Notes under the pieces: generated by a model
The model's database searches: none
Told to the model about the DNA's origin: nothing
The model's input: the letters and a program-made list of their open reading frames with translations, nothing else
Shown: positions 33,318-44,539 of the stretch, piece after piece
Layout of the letters: each line of letters begins with the position of its first letter
Numbering within the stretch: position 1 is the first letter of the stretch
Translations under genes and position numbers: made by a program
Origin: Inia geoffrensis
Taxonomy: Eukaryota > Chordata > Mammalia > Artiodactyla > Iniidae
Length of the DNA stretch: 64,000 nt
Direction: 5' to 3'
NCBI GenBank assembly: GCA_036417435.1
Contig: CM070905.1
Span: forward strand, 25,645,592-25,709,591

Positions 33318-35288
33318 TTTGTTTAACTTACTTTGTTTGGGGTCTCCTTTTTGCAGGCTGCAGGTTCATAGTTCCCGTTGTTTTTGGTGTCTCCCCCAGT
33401 GGGTGAGTTTCATTCAGTGGCTTGTGTAGGCTTCTTGGTGGAGGGGACTGGTGCCTGTGTTCAGGTGCGTGGGGCTAGATCTTGCCTTTCTGGTGGGCAG
33501 GGCCATGTTGGCAGTGTGTTTTAGGGTGTCTGTGACTGTATTATGATTTTAGGCAGCCTCTCTGCTAATGAGTGGGCTTGTGTTCCTGTCTTGCTAGTTG
33601 TTTGGCATGGGGTGTCCAGTACTGGAGCTTGCTGGTCTTTGAGTGATGCTGGGTCTTAGCGTTGAGATGGAGATCTCTGGGAGAACTCTCACCGATTGAT
33701 ATTACGTGGGGCCATGAGGTCTCTGGTGGTCCAATGTCCTGAAATCGGCTCTCCCACCTCAGAGGCTCAGGCCTGATACCAGGCTGGAGCACCAAGACCC
33801 TGTCAGCCACATGGCTCAGAGGAGAAGGGAGAATAAAAGAAAGAAAAAATAATAATAAATTTTGAAAATTAAAAAAATAATTAAAATAAAATAATAATTA
33901 AAATAAAAAATTTAAAAAAATAAAAAAGTAATAATAAAAAAAGAGCAACTAAACCAATAAACAAATCCGCCAGTGATAACAAAGACTAAAACCTATACTA
34001 AGAGAAACAAAAATCAGAAAGAAGTCAGTCACAGACAGCAAACCCCAAGTCTACACTTGCTCCCATATTCCATCGCCTCAATTTTGGGATGATTCGTTGT
34101 CTATTCAGGTATTCCACAGATGCAGGGTCCATCAAGTTGATTGTGGGGATTTAATCTGCTGCTCCTGAGATTGCACAGAGAAATTTCCCTTTCTCTTCTT
34201 TGTTCTCACAGCTCCTGGGGTTCAGCTTCGCTTTTGGCCCTACCTCTGTGTGTATGTAGGTCATCCTCAGGCACCTGTTCTCCACCCTGACAGGAAAGGG
34301 TTAAAGCGGCAGCTGATTAGGGTGTTCTGGCTCACTCAGGCCGGAGGGAGGGAGGGGTATGGAATGCAGGGCGATCCTGTGGTGGCAGAGGCAGAGGTGA
34401 TGTTGCAAAAGCCTGAGGTGCGCTATGTGTTCTCCCGGTGGTGTTGTCCCTGGACCATGGGATCCTGGCAGTGGTGGGCTGCACAGGCTCCCAGGGGGGC
34501 AGTGTGGATAGTGACCTGTGCTTGCACACAGGACTCGTGGTGGCTGCACTAGCAGTGTTAGGGTTTCATGCCCGTCTCTGGTGTCCGAGCTGATAGCCAT
34601 GGCTCACGCCCGCCTCTGGAGCTCGTTTAGGCTGTGCTCTGCCTTCTGTGGGCAGACAGGGAAGGAATCCCCTCTCCTCATGCAACCAAAATAATGGTCT
34701 CTTGCCTCTTAGGCAGGTCCAGACTTTTTCCCGGACTCCCTCCTGGCTAGCCTGGGCACACTAGCCCCCTTCAGGCTGTGTTCACGCAGCCAGGTCCAGT
34801 CCTCTCCCTGGGATCTGACCTCTGAAGCCGGAGCCTCGGCTCCCAGCCCACACTCCACCAGCAGGTGAGCAGACAAGCCTCTCGGGCTGGTGAGTGCCGG
34901 TCGGCCCCGATCCTCTGTGCGGGAATCTCTCCGCTTTGCCCTCTGCACCCCTGTTGCTGTGCTCTCCTCCGCGTCTCCGAAGCTTCCCCTCCACCCGCAG
35001 CCCCGTCTCCACCAGTGAAGGGGCTTCCTAGTGTGGGGAAACTTTTCCTCCATCTCAGCTCCTTTCCAGAGTTGCAGGTCTCATCCCTATTCTTTTGTCT
35101 CTGTATTTTTCTTTTGCCCTACCCAGGTATGTGGGGATTTTCTTGCCTTTTGGGAAGTCTGACGTCTTCTTCCAGCATTCAGTAGGTGTTCTGTAGGAGT
35201 TGTTCCACATGTAGCTGTATTTTTGATGTATTTGTGGAGAGGAAGGTGATCTCCACGTCTTACTCCTCCGCCATCTTGAAGGTCACCC
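33318..35288 (-). promoter_or_regulatory. Complete long L1 5'UTR (internal promoter region), antisense
   Basis: About 1,970 bp between the GACCTTCAAGATGGCGG start and the ORF1 ATG. The part at 34250-35050 is GC- and CpG-richer than the surroundings, and 33825-33950 is an A+T/purine-rich tract. In L1 this region drives transcription from its own first base. In this copy it would point leftward. It contains the 1,332-bp block (33815-35146) missing from the other L1. Confidence 0.75.
33825..33950. repeat. A-rich low-complexity tract within L1 5'UTR
   Basis: AATAATAATAA-type and AAATAAAATAA-type runs on the plus strand. On the L1 sense strand it is a long pyrimidine/T-rich tract directly upstream of the acceptor-like CTCTGAG. 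Confidence 0.9.
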
Positions 35289-35342
35289 CTCTGATGATTC
35301 TTACTGAAGGATTAGCCTCAGAAATGTGAAAATGTGGAAGAT

Positions 35343-35435
35343 TCTGTCCTCCTTCCTCTCTTCCTTCCCATTTCCTTCCTTCCATTTCCCTCTCCCACCC
35401 TTTTTTTCCTTCCTCCCTTTTTATTCCTTTCATCT
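35343..35435. repeat. Polypyrimidine (CCTT)n-like tract
   Basis: About 90 bases almost entirely C and T on the plus strand (for example CCTTCCTCTCTTCCTTCCCA then TTTCCTTCCTTCCATTTCCC). Adjacent to the 5' end of the antisense L1. Candidate for triplex or other non-B structure. Confidence 0.85.
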
Positions 35436-35599
35436 CTCCTTCTACAATTGCTGTTTTAGCACATCTATAGTATCAGGTGCTGTGAAATACACAGGGGATT
35501 TAATCTGAATGAAAACAAAAAGCGAGATCTGATAATAGATAAGAAAGAGAAATTGCCTTTGTGTCAAGGAAATTAGCAGCAGCAACCCTAATGTGTTTA

Positions 35600-36010
35600 T
35601 TACAGCTACTCTATTAGTCACAAGTAACTAAATGGACTCTGGGTGACTTAAGTAGAAAATGAGTGTGTTGAAATTGTAGGGGACATCTCACAGATCCTGC
35701 AGGACAGCCAGATACAGGCTATGGCATAAACCAAGCAAGGCAGGGCCAAGACAACATCAGAGCCAACATCACCGATGACAGGTTGCCATTTCTGCAACTG
35801 GCATCGCCTTTAGTCATCCTTTGGTTACCGGACTCCAGCACTCTGAACGCTTGTCACCACAACACTGGGCTCTCCACTCCACTGTAGGGACCGCCAAAAA
35901 ATTCTTCACTGACCCATCCTTTTGCTTCACTCCCTCAAGAATCAAGACAAGGTCATGTAACCCGTTATGCTGAGGTCACATAGAAGCTGAGGGGAAAGGA
36001 ATATCTACCC
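35600..36010. repeat. Ancient interspersed repeat, family uncertain
   Basis: GTCACAAGTAACTAAATGGA near the start and a long GC-moderate body resemble an old mammalian repeat that I cannot name with confidence. No coding content. Confidence 0.3.
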
Positions 36011-37899
36011 TCTTTTCAGCCTCCATATGTGGCAATGTATCTGCTTCTTGTCTTCCTTTGGATACCTGCACACCTGAGTATGAATTCTGGTCACCCCCAA
36101 AGTCAAATATTCACTAGAGTGAATTCCAAAAGAGGGAAGCTGTATGATGTGGAAGTGACTCTGGCTCCCTGGGCTCTCGTTCACACCTCCGCCTTGAAAT
36201 TTGTATAAATCAGCTATACTCCCCAGGCCATCGTTCACTTATCTGGAAAATGTGGCTGTTGTTTTCACGTTTGCTAGCCCTTTCCAGTGCCAAGATTCTC
36301 CAGGTAGCATCTTACAGCTAAAGAAATATATCAGTAAACCAGGTCACACCTGTTTGTAGCATTTTATCACTTATGACTCTTTTAGGAATCCCTTAGGGGT
36401 AAGATAAATCGGAATATCTTCACTAGGTATTACAAAGATAGAAGGATACCAATGAGAAATGGTAAAGGTCAGACATATATACACTGGTCAGATGAACCGA
36501 AGTGAGACTCAGAGAGAAAAGGTGCCAACACTGTGGTTAAGTTTATGCTCCTGAGAAAGAGGGGGGAAAAAAACCCAAAAGCCAGGGGAACTAGATTTCC
36601 CTCTTAACAAACAGTTGAACAGAAACAGGGAAAATAACACAATATAAAAGGCAGGATATGACAAGTCAACACAAAAATCAGCTGGAGGTAACTGGCTAAA
36701 TACAATTCAGGTTTCCATTATTCCACAGAGATGTCTCCAGAGCCGGGAAGTTCAGGAAAGACTGGTACAGACTACAAATGGTGCAGACTCATCCTTGGAA
36801 CATTATCATCAAAAGCCATTGAGAAAAGCATCAGGAACACTGAAAGTTCAGACACCCAGTATGTTTTTAAAAATAAGCGTTAGGAAAGTACAAGAAGGCA
36901 ATGCGCTAGGATTAGTTTTAGGTCTTTGATGATTTAAATAAATACACTGGAGAAGAAAATTAAGTTAAACCTTAACTTAAAGAAGAAGATGGTTAAAATT
37001 GCATTTGTTCATAGAACCTGAGAATGTAACCACTCATTCTGGTCTATAGACAAGTTTAAGTAAATTCAAATTGCATCCTTGAATTTATCTGAGACCTTAC
37101 TGATATTTCCCAACATGACAGATGCTGATAATCCAGGAAAGAATCTTATTCTCCTTACACCAATTATTTGGGGCAAGGTATTCAGTTCAGAAATTGATAA
37201 GTAGTAAAACTGGTTAATGATGTAACAGGCCATGATCTTTTAGAGAAGCAGCTACCACCTCAGTTCTGTTACAAGATACTTATTTGATTTATAACTTGAC
37301 AAGACTGCTTTTCTTTATATTCAAAGAGTAAAAAGTCTTGTTAAATCCAGAGAGATAGGTATTCCAGGCAGTGTGCATTTTGGGGGGCTCTATTGACCCT
37401 TATGTCTTTCTTTTCATGATTGGGGAATAGCTAACACATTGCATATTTTTACTCCTTAATATTGTCTATGATACCAAATTTTGGCAGCAAGAAAGAAGAT
37501 TTTTTTTTTAAATAAAGAAGTATTTTATGATTGGATTAAGACAACCAAGCCTTTTGGAAATATCCTGTTATTCAACAGAACAGAGAGAGTAAAAATGAAG
37601 AGCTAAATGCTTTCATGGCACTTTGACCTTCCTGCTGGGGATCCAAGATGAACATGACCACACATGTCCTTCAATCATTACAGTCCAGTGGAAGTGAGTG
37701 ATGAGTTTTCAAATATCTTGAGAAGTAAGTACAACGAAGGGGTTTCCCTCAAGGAAAGTGCCTGTAGACTAATATGGGAAGGACCCATCACAGTGGAAGA
37801 AGTCAACATTATTTTCCTAAAGGAGGTTACTCCTTTAGAGGACCTGGACTTTAACACAGCAATGCGAAAAAGGGAACAGCGTTTATCATGTCACAGTTG
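36011..37899. other. No gene recognised
   Basis: Unassigned A+T-rich sequence. The first 75 or so codons of the 141-codon frame at 37664-38089 lie here. They start at an ATG in weak context and show no recognisable domain, and the rest of the frame runs through an L2 fossil. Confidence 0.45.
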
Positions 37900-38200
37900 G
37901 TACTGCGTAGCTAATTTCAGGCATCAGCAGCTCTTACGGTGCTGGTTCCTGCCTATCTGTCCAGTCATATATCTTGTCACTCCTCCCCTCATGTTCTGCA
38001 CTCCAGTCTCTCCTAACTCACCACACACACTCACATCTCTTTACTTTTGCATATGCGAGTCTCTTAACCTTGAATTATTTCCCCACTGACCTATGACCCT
38101 CATAAGGCTATAAGCTCCCTGGGACCAGGATGAGGTATTTCATCAGCACGTACTGCCATATCATATATACCACAGGTTCTCGGTAAGAATTTATGGAAAC
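37900..38200 (+). mobile_element. L2 LINE 3' region
   Basis: 'GTTCCTGCCTATCTGTCCAG', 'CACACACTCACATCTCTTTAC', 'TAAGCTCCCTGGGACCAGGA' and 'GGTTCTCGGTAAGAATTTATGG' follow the L2 3' order to near its end. Confidence 0.6.
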
Positions 38201-38214
38201 ATGAGGAGATGAAA

Positions 38215-38440
38215 AAGGCAGTGTGGATAGCGGGTAAAATCAGGAGCTCTGGAGGTGCCCTGCTAAGTTTTGACTCCTGTATCTTCCACTTAATCTCTGG
38301 ATGATATTGAGCAAGTTATATAACCCCTCTGTAACTCAGTTTTCAAATTTATGATAAGATTTTCATGAGATTAAATGAGATAATACATGCAAGTCTTTTA
38401 GAACAGCATATGACACATGCTAATCATAACTGTTAAGTAT
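38215..38440 (+). mobile_element. MIR SINE
   Basis: AGGAGCTCTGGAGGTGCC, 'TTGAGCAAGTTATATAACCCC', 'CTCTGTAACTCAGTTTTCAAAT', 'GATTAAATGAGATAATACATGC' and 'AGAACAGCATATGACACATGC' cover most of a MIR in order. Confidence 0.8.
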
Positions 38441-39469
38441 TTGTAACTAAAAAAAAATTCTTCGATGTATATTTGTGGCAGAGGCAGTCATTATTCTCAC
38501 ATATTGCATTGGTTTCTTGAATTTCCCAGTACCTTTATGGTTAGGCAGGGACATAGGATGAGTTCTAACCTATGGGCTGTAACTAAAAAGCTATCATTCG
38601 ACTCTGCATGATCTCTGTTGCCCTGCCACAGAGATCACTAGGCTACGTTAAGATGGAAGAGCCACGAAACTCAAGCAGCCTGAAGGAAGATTGTGTTTTG
38701 AGACTTTGGGGTTATCGTTGCTGCCACATAAACTCACCCGTCCTGACGAATTCAGGATTACCCTAAAGTCATACCACAGAGATGACTGCTTTATATACTA
38801 ACATAACCTTGGATGAAAACAAGTGAGTAGGCAGAAACAGCAAATCAGCATCGTCTACAAAGGCTGGAGGGATAAAATGGTGGCTGGAAAGAGGGGCTGT
38901 GTTACGGATAGAGGAATGGAGGGAAGAGGGAAGGATGCTGTAGATTCAATCTTGCTTCAGGTATTGTTGCAATCAGTAAGGCCTTTTCTAAGATTTAAAA
39001 AAGCCTTAAATAATGACCAAAGAGATATCACATTCTTTTATTTGGGGGGGGTGTTTTTTTCCCCTATAAGCAAGATTAAAAAGTCAAAAATTAAAAAGAA
39101 AAAGTCAAAAATTAAAAAAAATAAAAATTACTTTCAGAACTATATTAAATTAGTAAAGACAAATAAGTCAAATGATTGTATTTCTTAAACTTTTTCTGGA
39201 AATAGGTACACTTTTGTGAATGTAGGTGGATCACAAAACTCCTTTGAAAATTGGATAAAAGCTATGGAATTTTTGCATAGGGAAAGATGAAGTTGCCCAC
39301 ATAAACACACAATTTCCAGGAATCTTAGACCCAGAGTTATGTTGTGGGTTTCTCTATCAAATCCTGATTTGAACTATCCAGAAATATATTGAAAGAAATT
39401 CGCTATTTTAATTGATCACTTGGGCTACAGTTAATAACAGTATGAGTGTAGATGCACCACAGACACTTA
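38441..39469. other. No gene recognised
   Basis: Includes a G8 run near 39043-39050 followed by TG and T runs, and A-rich repeats of AAAAAGTCAAAAATTA near 39077-39125. The 121-codon frame at 38823-39188 is lysine-rich only because of this tract. Confidence 0.45.
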
Positions 39470-39735
39470 AATTAGTACAAATGTTGTGAAGGGCAACTAG
39501 TCAATATCCATCAAATTGAAAAGTGGTCATACTCTTTGTGCCAGCAATTTTATGGATAGGAATTATCTCTATAGATACACTTGCAAAATTATGCTGTGAT
39601 ATATGTTCAAGGATCTTCATTATAACTTTGTTTGTAATAGCAAAAATACCTGGAAATAATGACCAATGAGAAGAAAATGGTTAAGTAAATTATAGTACAC
39701 TATAATTATAGTACACTATAATTATAGTACACTAA
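39470..39735 (+). mobile_element. Ancient L1ME-type 3' fragment
   Basis: 'ACACTTGCAAAATTATGCTGTG', 'TTCATTATAACTTTGTTTGTAA', 'TAGCAAAAATACCTGGAAATAA' and 'GGTTAAGTAAATTATAGTACA' are typical of the 3' part of old L1 copies in sense orientation. The end is remodelled by a small tandem repeat. Confidence 0.6.
39691..39734. repeat. 16-bp tandem repeat, 2.75 copies
   Basis: TATAGTACACTATAAT at 39691-39706 and 39707-39722, then TATAGTACACTA. The unit contains the palindrome ATTATAGTACACTATAAT with one imperfect centre. It lies inside the L1ME fragment. Confidence 0.92.
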
Positions 39736-39835
39736 GGGGTGAGTGTGTGTGTGTGTACTGTGAAGAAAAGAAAACATGTGAATCATATAACTCACATAGA
39801 AGAACTCAGGAAAGTGTAACTTTAATTCAAAGTGC

Positions 39836-39843
39836 TGTGCGCG

Positions 39844-39884
<41 letters not shown>

Positions 39885-39892
39885 ACACACAC
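39836..39892. repeat. Alternating CG/CA tract
   Basis: TGTGCGCGCACGCGCGCGCA followed by a (CA)n run with one AT step, together about 57 bases of nearly perfect purine-pyrimidine alternation. Microsatellite with strong Z-DNA-forming composition. Confidence 0.95.
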
Positions 39893-39906
39893 TCTCTCAC
39901 CCCTTA

Positions 39907-40774
39907 CAGGGATATCACAAACTTCTTTCTCATAATTTTAGTTTACTGAGTGTAGAACAAGCACTGAAAACACAACTCATTTATCAAGTGTCAAATGAGA
40001 AAACGGCAAATCCAATTAATATACCATGTGGTATTTCTCTAATTGCTTCTAGATATGTACCCTAAGTCCTTACATGTCTCCTATTTCTCAGATACCAGCA
40101 AGCTATATTTGGCCATGTTGGCAGCTTTATTAATGTAGCTGTTAGCGATGCTAAGAAAGTATACTTATTTTCAACTGAGTCTGACAACAGTTGATACATA
40201 GGCCATGTTGAAAATTGCACCAGCTGGATCATTTTGAATCCCTACAATAGACAAATCTGTCAAAAACTCAACTACTCTGTGTGTACCTACACAGTCACCG
40301 GTGTGACTGACATTTTTTCAGTGATGCTAGGATCGTATCTGTCTGGGAGAGAATACCAATATTTATAGCAGACTTAAAAAATGCTGGTCAAAACATCCTA
40401 AAACCTAAAAATAAATTTCTGTAAAAATATGCAGTCAGTTAAATTATTGGAAAATCTACAATGAATGGCTATTTCAGTTAAGATAATTTTGTTTCTAAAA
40501 ACATTTTCTTTTATATTTGAGTATCTAATCGTGGTAAACGTGGTACCAACTGCTGTATGTTGTTCTAAAATGATTCCAAAATTTTCTTAGTAAATGAAAT
40601 GTTCCAAGCAGCATTGAGAAGGTCAGTTTGCTAGAGCCTATGGGCACAGAATTGAGGAAATACAATGACAGCAATTTTGGACTGGCATTAGCCTCTAGTC
40701 TTCCCAGCCATTGACACAAGATGGGATGCTGGACTCTTGGTAAGATCCCAAAACGAGGTATATATCTGCATACT
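39907..40774. other. No gene recognised
   Basis: Unassigned sequence. Part of the 124-codon minus frame (40525-40899) enters the SINE to the right. Confidence 0.45.
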
Positions 40775-40787
40775 AAGAGTGGGTGAG

Positions 40788-40940
40788 GGGGACCTCCTTG
40801 GTGGTCCAGTGGTTTAAGACTTCGCCTTCCAATGCAGGGGGTGTGGGTTTGATCCCTGGTTGGGGAACTAAGATCCTGCGTGCTGCACAGAGCGGCCAAA
40901 ATTAATAATAATAATAATAAATTGAAATTATTAAAAAAAA
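40788..40940 (+). mobile_element. Short CHR-type SINE
   Basis: GGACCTCCTTGGTGGTCCAG head, GGTTTGATCCC B-box-like segment, GTGCTGCACAGAGCGGCCAA end and an (AAT)n/A-rich tail. TSD AAGAGTGGGTGAG (40775-40787) and AAGAATGGGTGAG (40941-40953). Confidence 0.88.
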
Positions 40941-40953
40941 AAGAATGGGTGAG

Positions 40954-42339
40954 ACCTCCCCTTTAGGATATCAGATCACAGTCTCACCTCTGTAAAATTC
41001 CTCTCCATGGGTTCATTTGCTGGACCGATTTCTGTATAAATCTGGCTGGGAGGTGAGGACAGAATAAAGGGTACTTAATCTGACACCTAAGTGATTTGTT
41101 GGACTTCTTAACGAGATGATTGAGTTGACAGCTCTTTGTATTTCATCAGTTGCCCAGAAAGTCTGAGGTGGAACTTGTGACAGTTAAACCACTGGCTTCA
41201 GGATTGCCTAATTTCTCTATGAATCAAGCCAATTTTACCTCTCCCACCATAAATTCCAAAGTCTTTTATTTCATAGTATTCATTTCTTCTATTTGTCTTA
41301 GAAAGTAAATAACTTTGATGTAGGTAATTACATTAAATGGTGTGGGATGTCTCAGAGTTTCTGATAATTTATTGCTTACTGAGGAAAATGTCCACCGTAC
41401 TTACAAGGAACAGCTGTGCCCAAAAGCGAAGTGATTTTTTAAAAAACAAAATATCACGCTACCTAAAACACTGTGGCGCCCAGATGATATTCCTCTCCTA
41501 GGATAATGGCAAAGCTCTTCAGGAAGCGTACAGATAAGCAAATCTGTGAACTTCAAATTGCTGACAAGTGAGAGCAAAAGTGTACATTGTAGCTAAACGG
41601 GAAGACTCTCTCTGTTCCTACACCTGGAGATTTCTATTAAGAGGAGTCACCTAAATGTTGGTTATACAAATTTTAAATAGGAATACAAATTACTGGGCTA
41701 AGTAGGTCTTCTGCAGGAATCGGTAGGTGATTTAAGAGAAAAGGGATTTCATTAAACACAAATTCTTAGTGCCTATCCAGTGGAGGGTAAAACTGACATG
41801 ATTCAAGGATTAATTAAGCCATTCCTGAAGTTCTTTTATAGTTGCTAAATACAGAAAAAAAGATCAACCTAATCATAGGCAAACAGTCTAAGAAATAGAA
41901 TTATCTCATGCTAACTCACCTCTCTCACTTAACATCCAGCTACCACCTAGCAGCTGTCAAACATGGGCTTTGAATGATGGATTCTGCTCTTAGCAAAAAG
42001 TTGTATTTCTCCTAAGTAACTGAAAGTATATTAGCTATACCTTGGAAAATTATGGAATTTCTAAAATTTGTATTTATGGGGACTCTAAGCTTTTGAGTGG
42101 GTTGAGAGTATCAGGAAGATTCTGCAGCTTGTTCCAAGCTTCCCTGATGTCTGAATTCAGATAATGCTAAGAGGTACTGACGGATACTACAGTCTAAGTC
42201 TCTTGTATAGCCTTGGGATGGAATAAAACCTCACCTTAAGCTAAACTGGACAAGATAACCCAGAATTTAGAAAAGTACTGAGGGGCAGATATGATTCTAA
42301 TTCCATGAGACAACACAAAATCAGATAATAGTAATAATA
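40954..42339. other. No gene recognised
   Basis: Unassigned, A+T-rich. No exon or repeat that I can support. Confidence 0.45.
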
Positions 42340-42580
42340 AAGTATATGTATTGAGCACTACATATTTGAAATTTCATATGCATCATCTCATTGATCCTGA
42401 TTACACGCCTCAGGGTTATATGATACTTTAATTATTATCATTATTATTATTTCATCCATTTTATTACTGAGGAAACTGAGACTTTATACAAATTAAGAAA
42501 ATTGCCTAAAGTCACTCTGCATTTAAATGGCAGTGCCCAGGCTCTCAACAACTGTGCTTCCCTGAGCTATCCATCTGCTC
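42340..42580 (-). mobile_element. MIR SINE, antisense
   Basis: 'TATTGAGCACTACATATTTG', 'CATCATCTCATTGATCCTGA', 'TTTTATTACTGAGGAAACTGAG' and 'AAAATTGCCTAAAGTCACTCTG' give the reverse-complement MIR in order, with an (ATT)n patch in the middle. Confidence 0.8.
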
Positions 42581-42772
42581 AAAGGAACTTTAATAAGGGG
42601 CAAAAGACAGCAAGAATCTGACTGAAAATGTCTGTAGCAGGGTCTGTTGCAGAGAGACTAAGTTGCTGAGAACTGTCAATAGTAGAATTCCTTTGGTGGG
42701 AGCAACTGTTACCATGAAGCCTCAAAAAGCATTACTTAGAGATGATGCTAGTTACAAAGCCCTTAAACATTT

Positions 42773-42935
42773 GCTACTCTAAGTGTGGTCTTCAGACAGC
42801 ATCTCCAACGCTTGTTGTGTACACTCTCAGGGCCCACCCCAATCCCGCTGAATCTGCATAATAACAGATCTTATGACTCTGAATAAGATCTCTAGATAAT
42901 TCACATATAGATTAAAGTTTGAGAAGCACTGCCAA
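42773..42935 (+). mobile_element. MER5A-like hAT-Charlie element
   Basis: CTAAGTGTGGTCTTCAGACA, 'GGGCCCACCCCAATCCCGCTGA', 'ATCTGCATAATAACAGATCTT' and 'AGATTAAAGTTTGAGAAGCACTG' match the short non-autonomous DNA transposon MER5A nearly end to end. Noncoding fossil. Confidence 0.75.
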
Positions 42936-43578
42936 TATCACCCATAAAGTACTGCAGGGCATCACCTAAGCTAGAATGTTACAGCTTTATTTTCAATTTA
43001 ACAAGATGAACTGGGAGTAGGAATTGCATATATGGGAATTTACTATTTATAGAAAGGTAATTATACTGGTATTAAGATAGGACATTCAATTTTGGGACAA
43101 GGCAGACGGTGCTACCCTCTATGACAGGAGTTTATAAGACTGCTTGTGTACCACATATGTAGAATTTAGCTGCCAATCCATGAGGTTCAATTCTGCCTGT
43201 TGAAAAGCTTCTCAGAGGAAGTTGATACCACAGTGCCATTTTAAGGCAACTTAGGGTTAATATTAAAGTACATCTCCATATGTCATCATGGAGCAGCCAT
43301 CCTAAAAGGTAATCTGAATGGAATGTGGAACGAATGATCTTGTAATAACTAATGCAGACTGAAAGTTGATAGTCCCCATGGAGTCTAGAGAAATGAAAAG
43401 CTAGAAAGCAGAATCTGTCAATGTCTCTTCAGCAGCATCCAGAGGAGAAGGCCTCATCATCAGTTACCAGAAATATTCCCTCCATTGGACAACTCTGTCT
43501 ATTCAGAACAGACAACGTCTCACCAAATCTCCACTGCTAGGATACTACCCACAAACCTTCTTGTTACAGTCAACTATG

Positions 43579-43790
43579 CCAGTGCTTATCAAACTATCTG
43601 TGGGGAAGGACCAGCCTTTTTTCTCTCCATTCTATTTTGGAACAATAAATACAATAAAAAATAAATTATAGACAATGAAATAAAGCAGGCATAAAACATA
43701 AGTTCATTTAAAAACTATCATTAGATTTAATGATCCTCACTGTGGAGGAGCAACAAAAAACTGTGGACCACATTTTGAGGAACACTTTTT
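43579..43790. mobile_element. hAT-like non-autonomous DNA transposon remnant
   Basis: The left end CAGTGCTTATCAAACTATCT and right end 'GACCACATTTTGAGGAACACT' form imperfect terminal inverted repeats of the Charlie/hAT style. The interior includes 'CAATGAAATAAAGCAGGCATAA'. Family not named. Confidence 0.45.
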
Positions 43791-44539
43791 CACACAACCC
43801 CAGGTTATTCTTCCTCATCCTTTAGGGATTTTACCTCCTGGTTCTCTATTATTTTCTCCAAAATTGCTCCTGCCATGGCAATTTTAATATCCATGTAGGT
43901 GATTCTTCCAATAACCTTGACTCTTAGGTATTTGACCTATAATAACCTTGTTCTTGACTCTTCCTGAGACTTCCAAGTCTGTGAAGATATTCTAAAATTT
44001 GTCGTTACCAATATCTGTAATTACCTCATTCTCTGACCACTGGGAAAATCCCAGGCAAACCAGGATAAGGTGATCATCCTTCCTCACTGCCACATGTAGG
44101 TCATCCATGGTGAGGTCAGAGCGAAAATTGAGAGTGCCCATTCACACACTTTTGCAACAATTTGACAGGCTTGTTTTAAATATCCATTAAATCTAATAAT
44201 AATAAAAAATGAACTTATGTTTATGCCCTTTTCCATATTATTCCCTCTAGTACCTTCACTAAAATAATTTTTCAACCTGACAAGTATCTACAATTCATTA
44301 GTCCTACCATCTTCTGAAATTTCAATTAAATTTTTATTTTTATTATGAAATATAGAGAATCAATGTCTCAATTTTGAAAATGAAACAGTTGTATTTTTAA
44401 TTGAAATGAATCCCTTGATCAGTTTTGAGATAATTCTATCATTACAAAACTGAAACTTCCCATGCCATGCTACATTCTCCATTTATTTAAGCTTTACTAA
44501 TCCCTAATATAATATATATTTACTTAATTATTTTTTGAT
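43791..44539. other. No gene recognised
   Basis: A+T-rich spacer. Confidence 0.45.

Larger units (their letters stand above)
32440..35288 (-). mobile_element. 5' half of an L1 retrotransposon, antisense, lacking ORF2 and 3' end
   Basis: On the minus strand the element begins at about 35284 with GACCTTCAAGATGGCGGAGG, has a 1.97-kb 5'UTR, then ORF1, and stops about 55 bases past the ORF1 end at an (AT)n tract. Retained 5' end with missing 3' end is the reverse of the usual 5' truncation, so a later deletion or rearrangement is likely. It aligns along its length with the L1 at 57.66 kb. Confidence 0.92.

Noticed and set aside
32300..35288. Twin-priming (5' inversion) as origin of the L1 junction
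   Set aside because: Twin priming gives an inverted 5' piece followed by a sense 3' piece with a poly(A) tail; here the order and the missing tail do not fit.
37664..38089. 141-codon plus-strand frame starting with ATG
   Set aside because: The second half overlaps an L2 fossil and a MIR follows; the first half has no recognisable domain and weak start context.
39836..39935. Histidine/threonine-rich frames
   Set aside because: Translation of the CA/CG microsatellite only.
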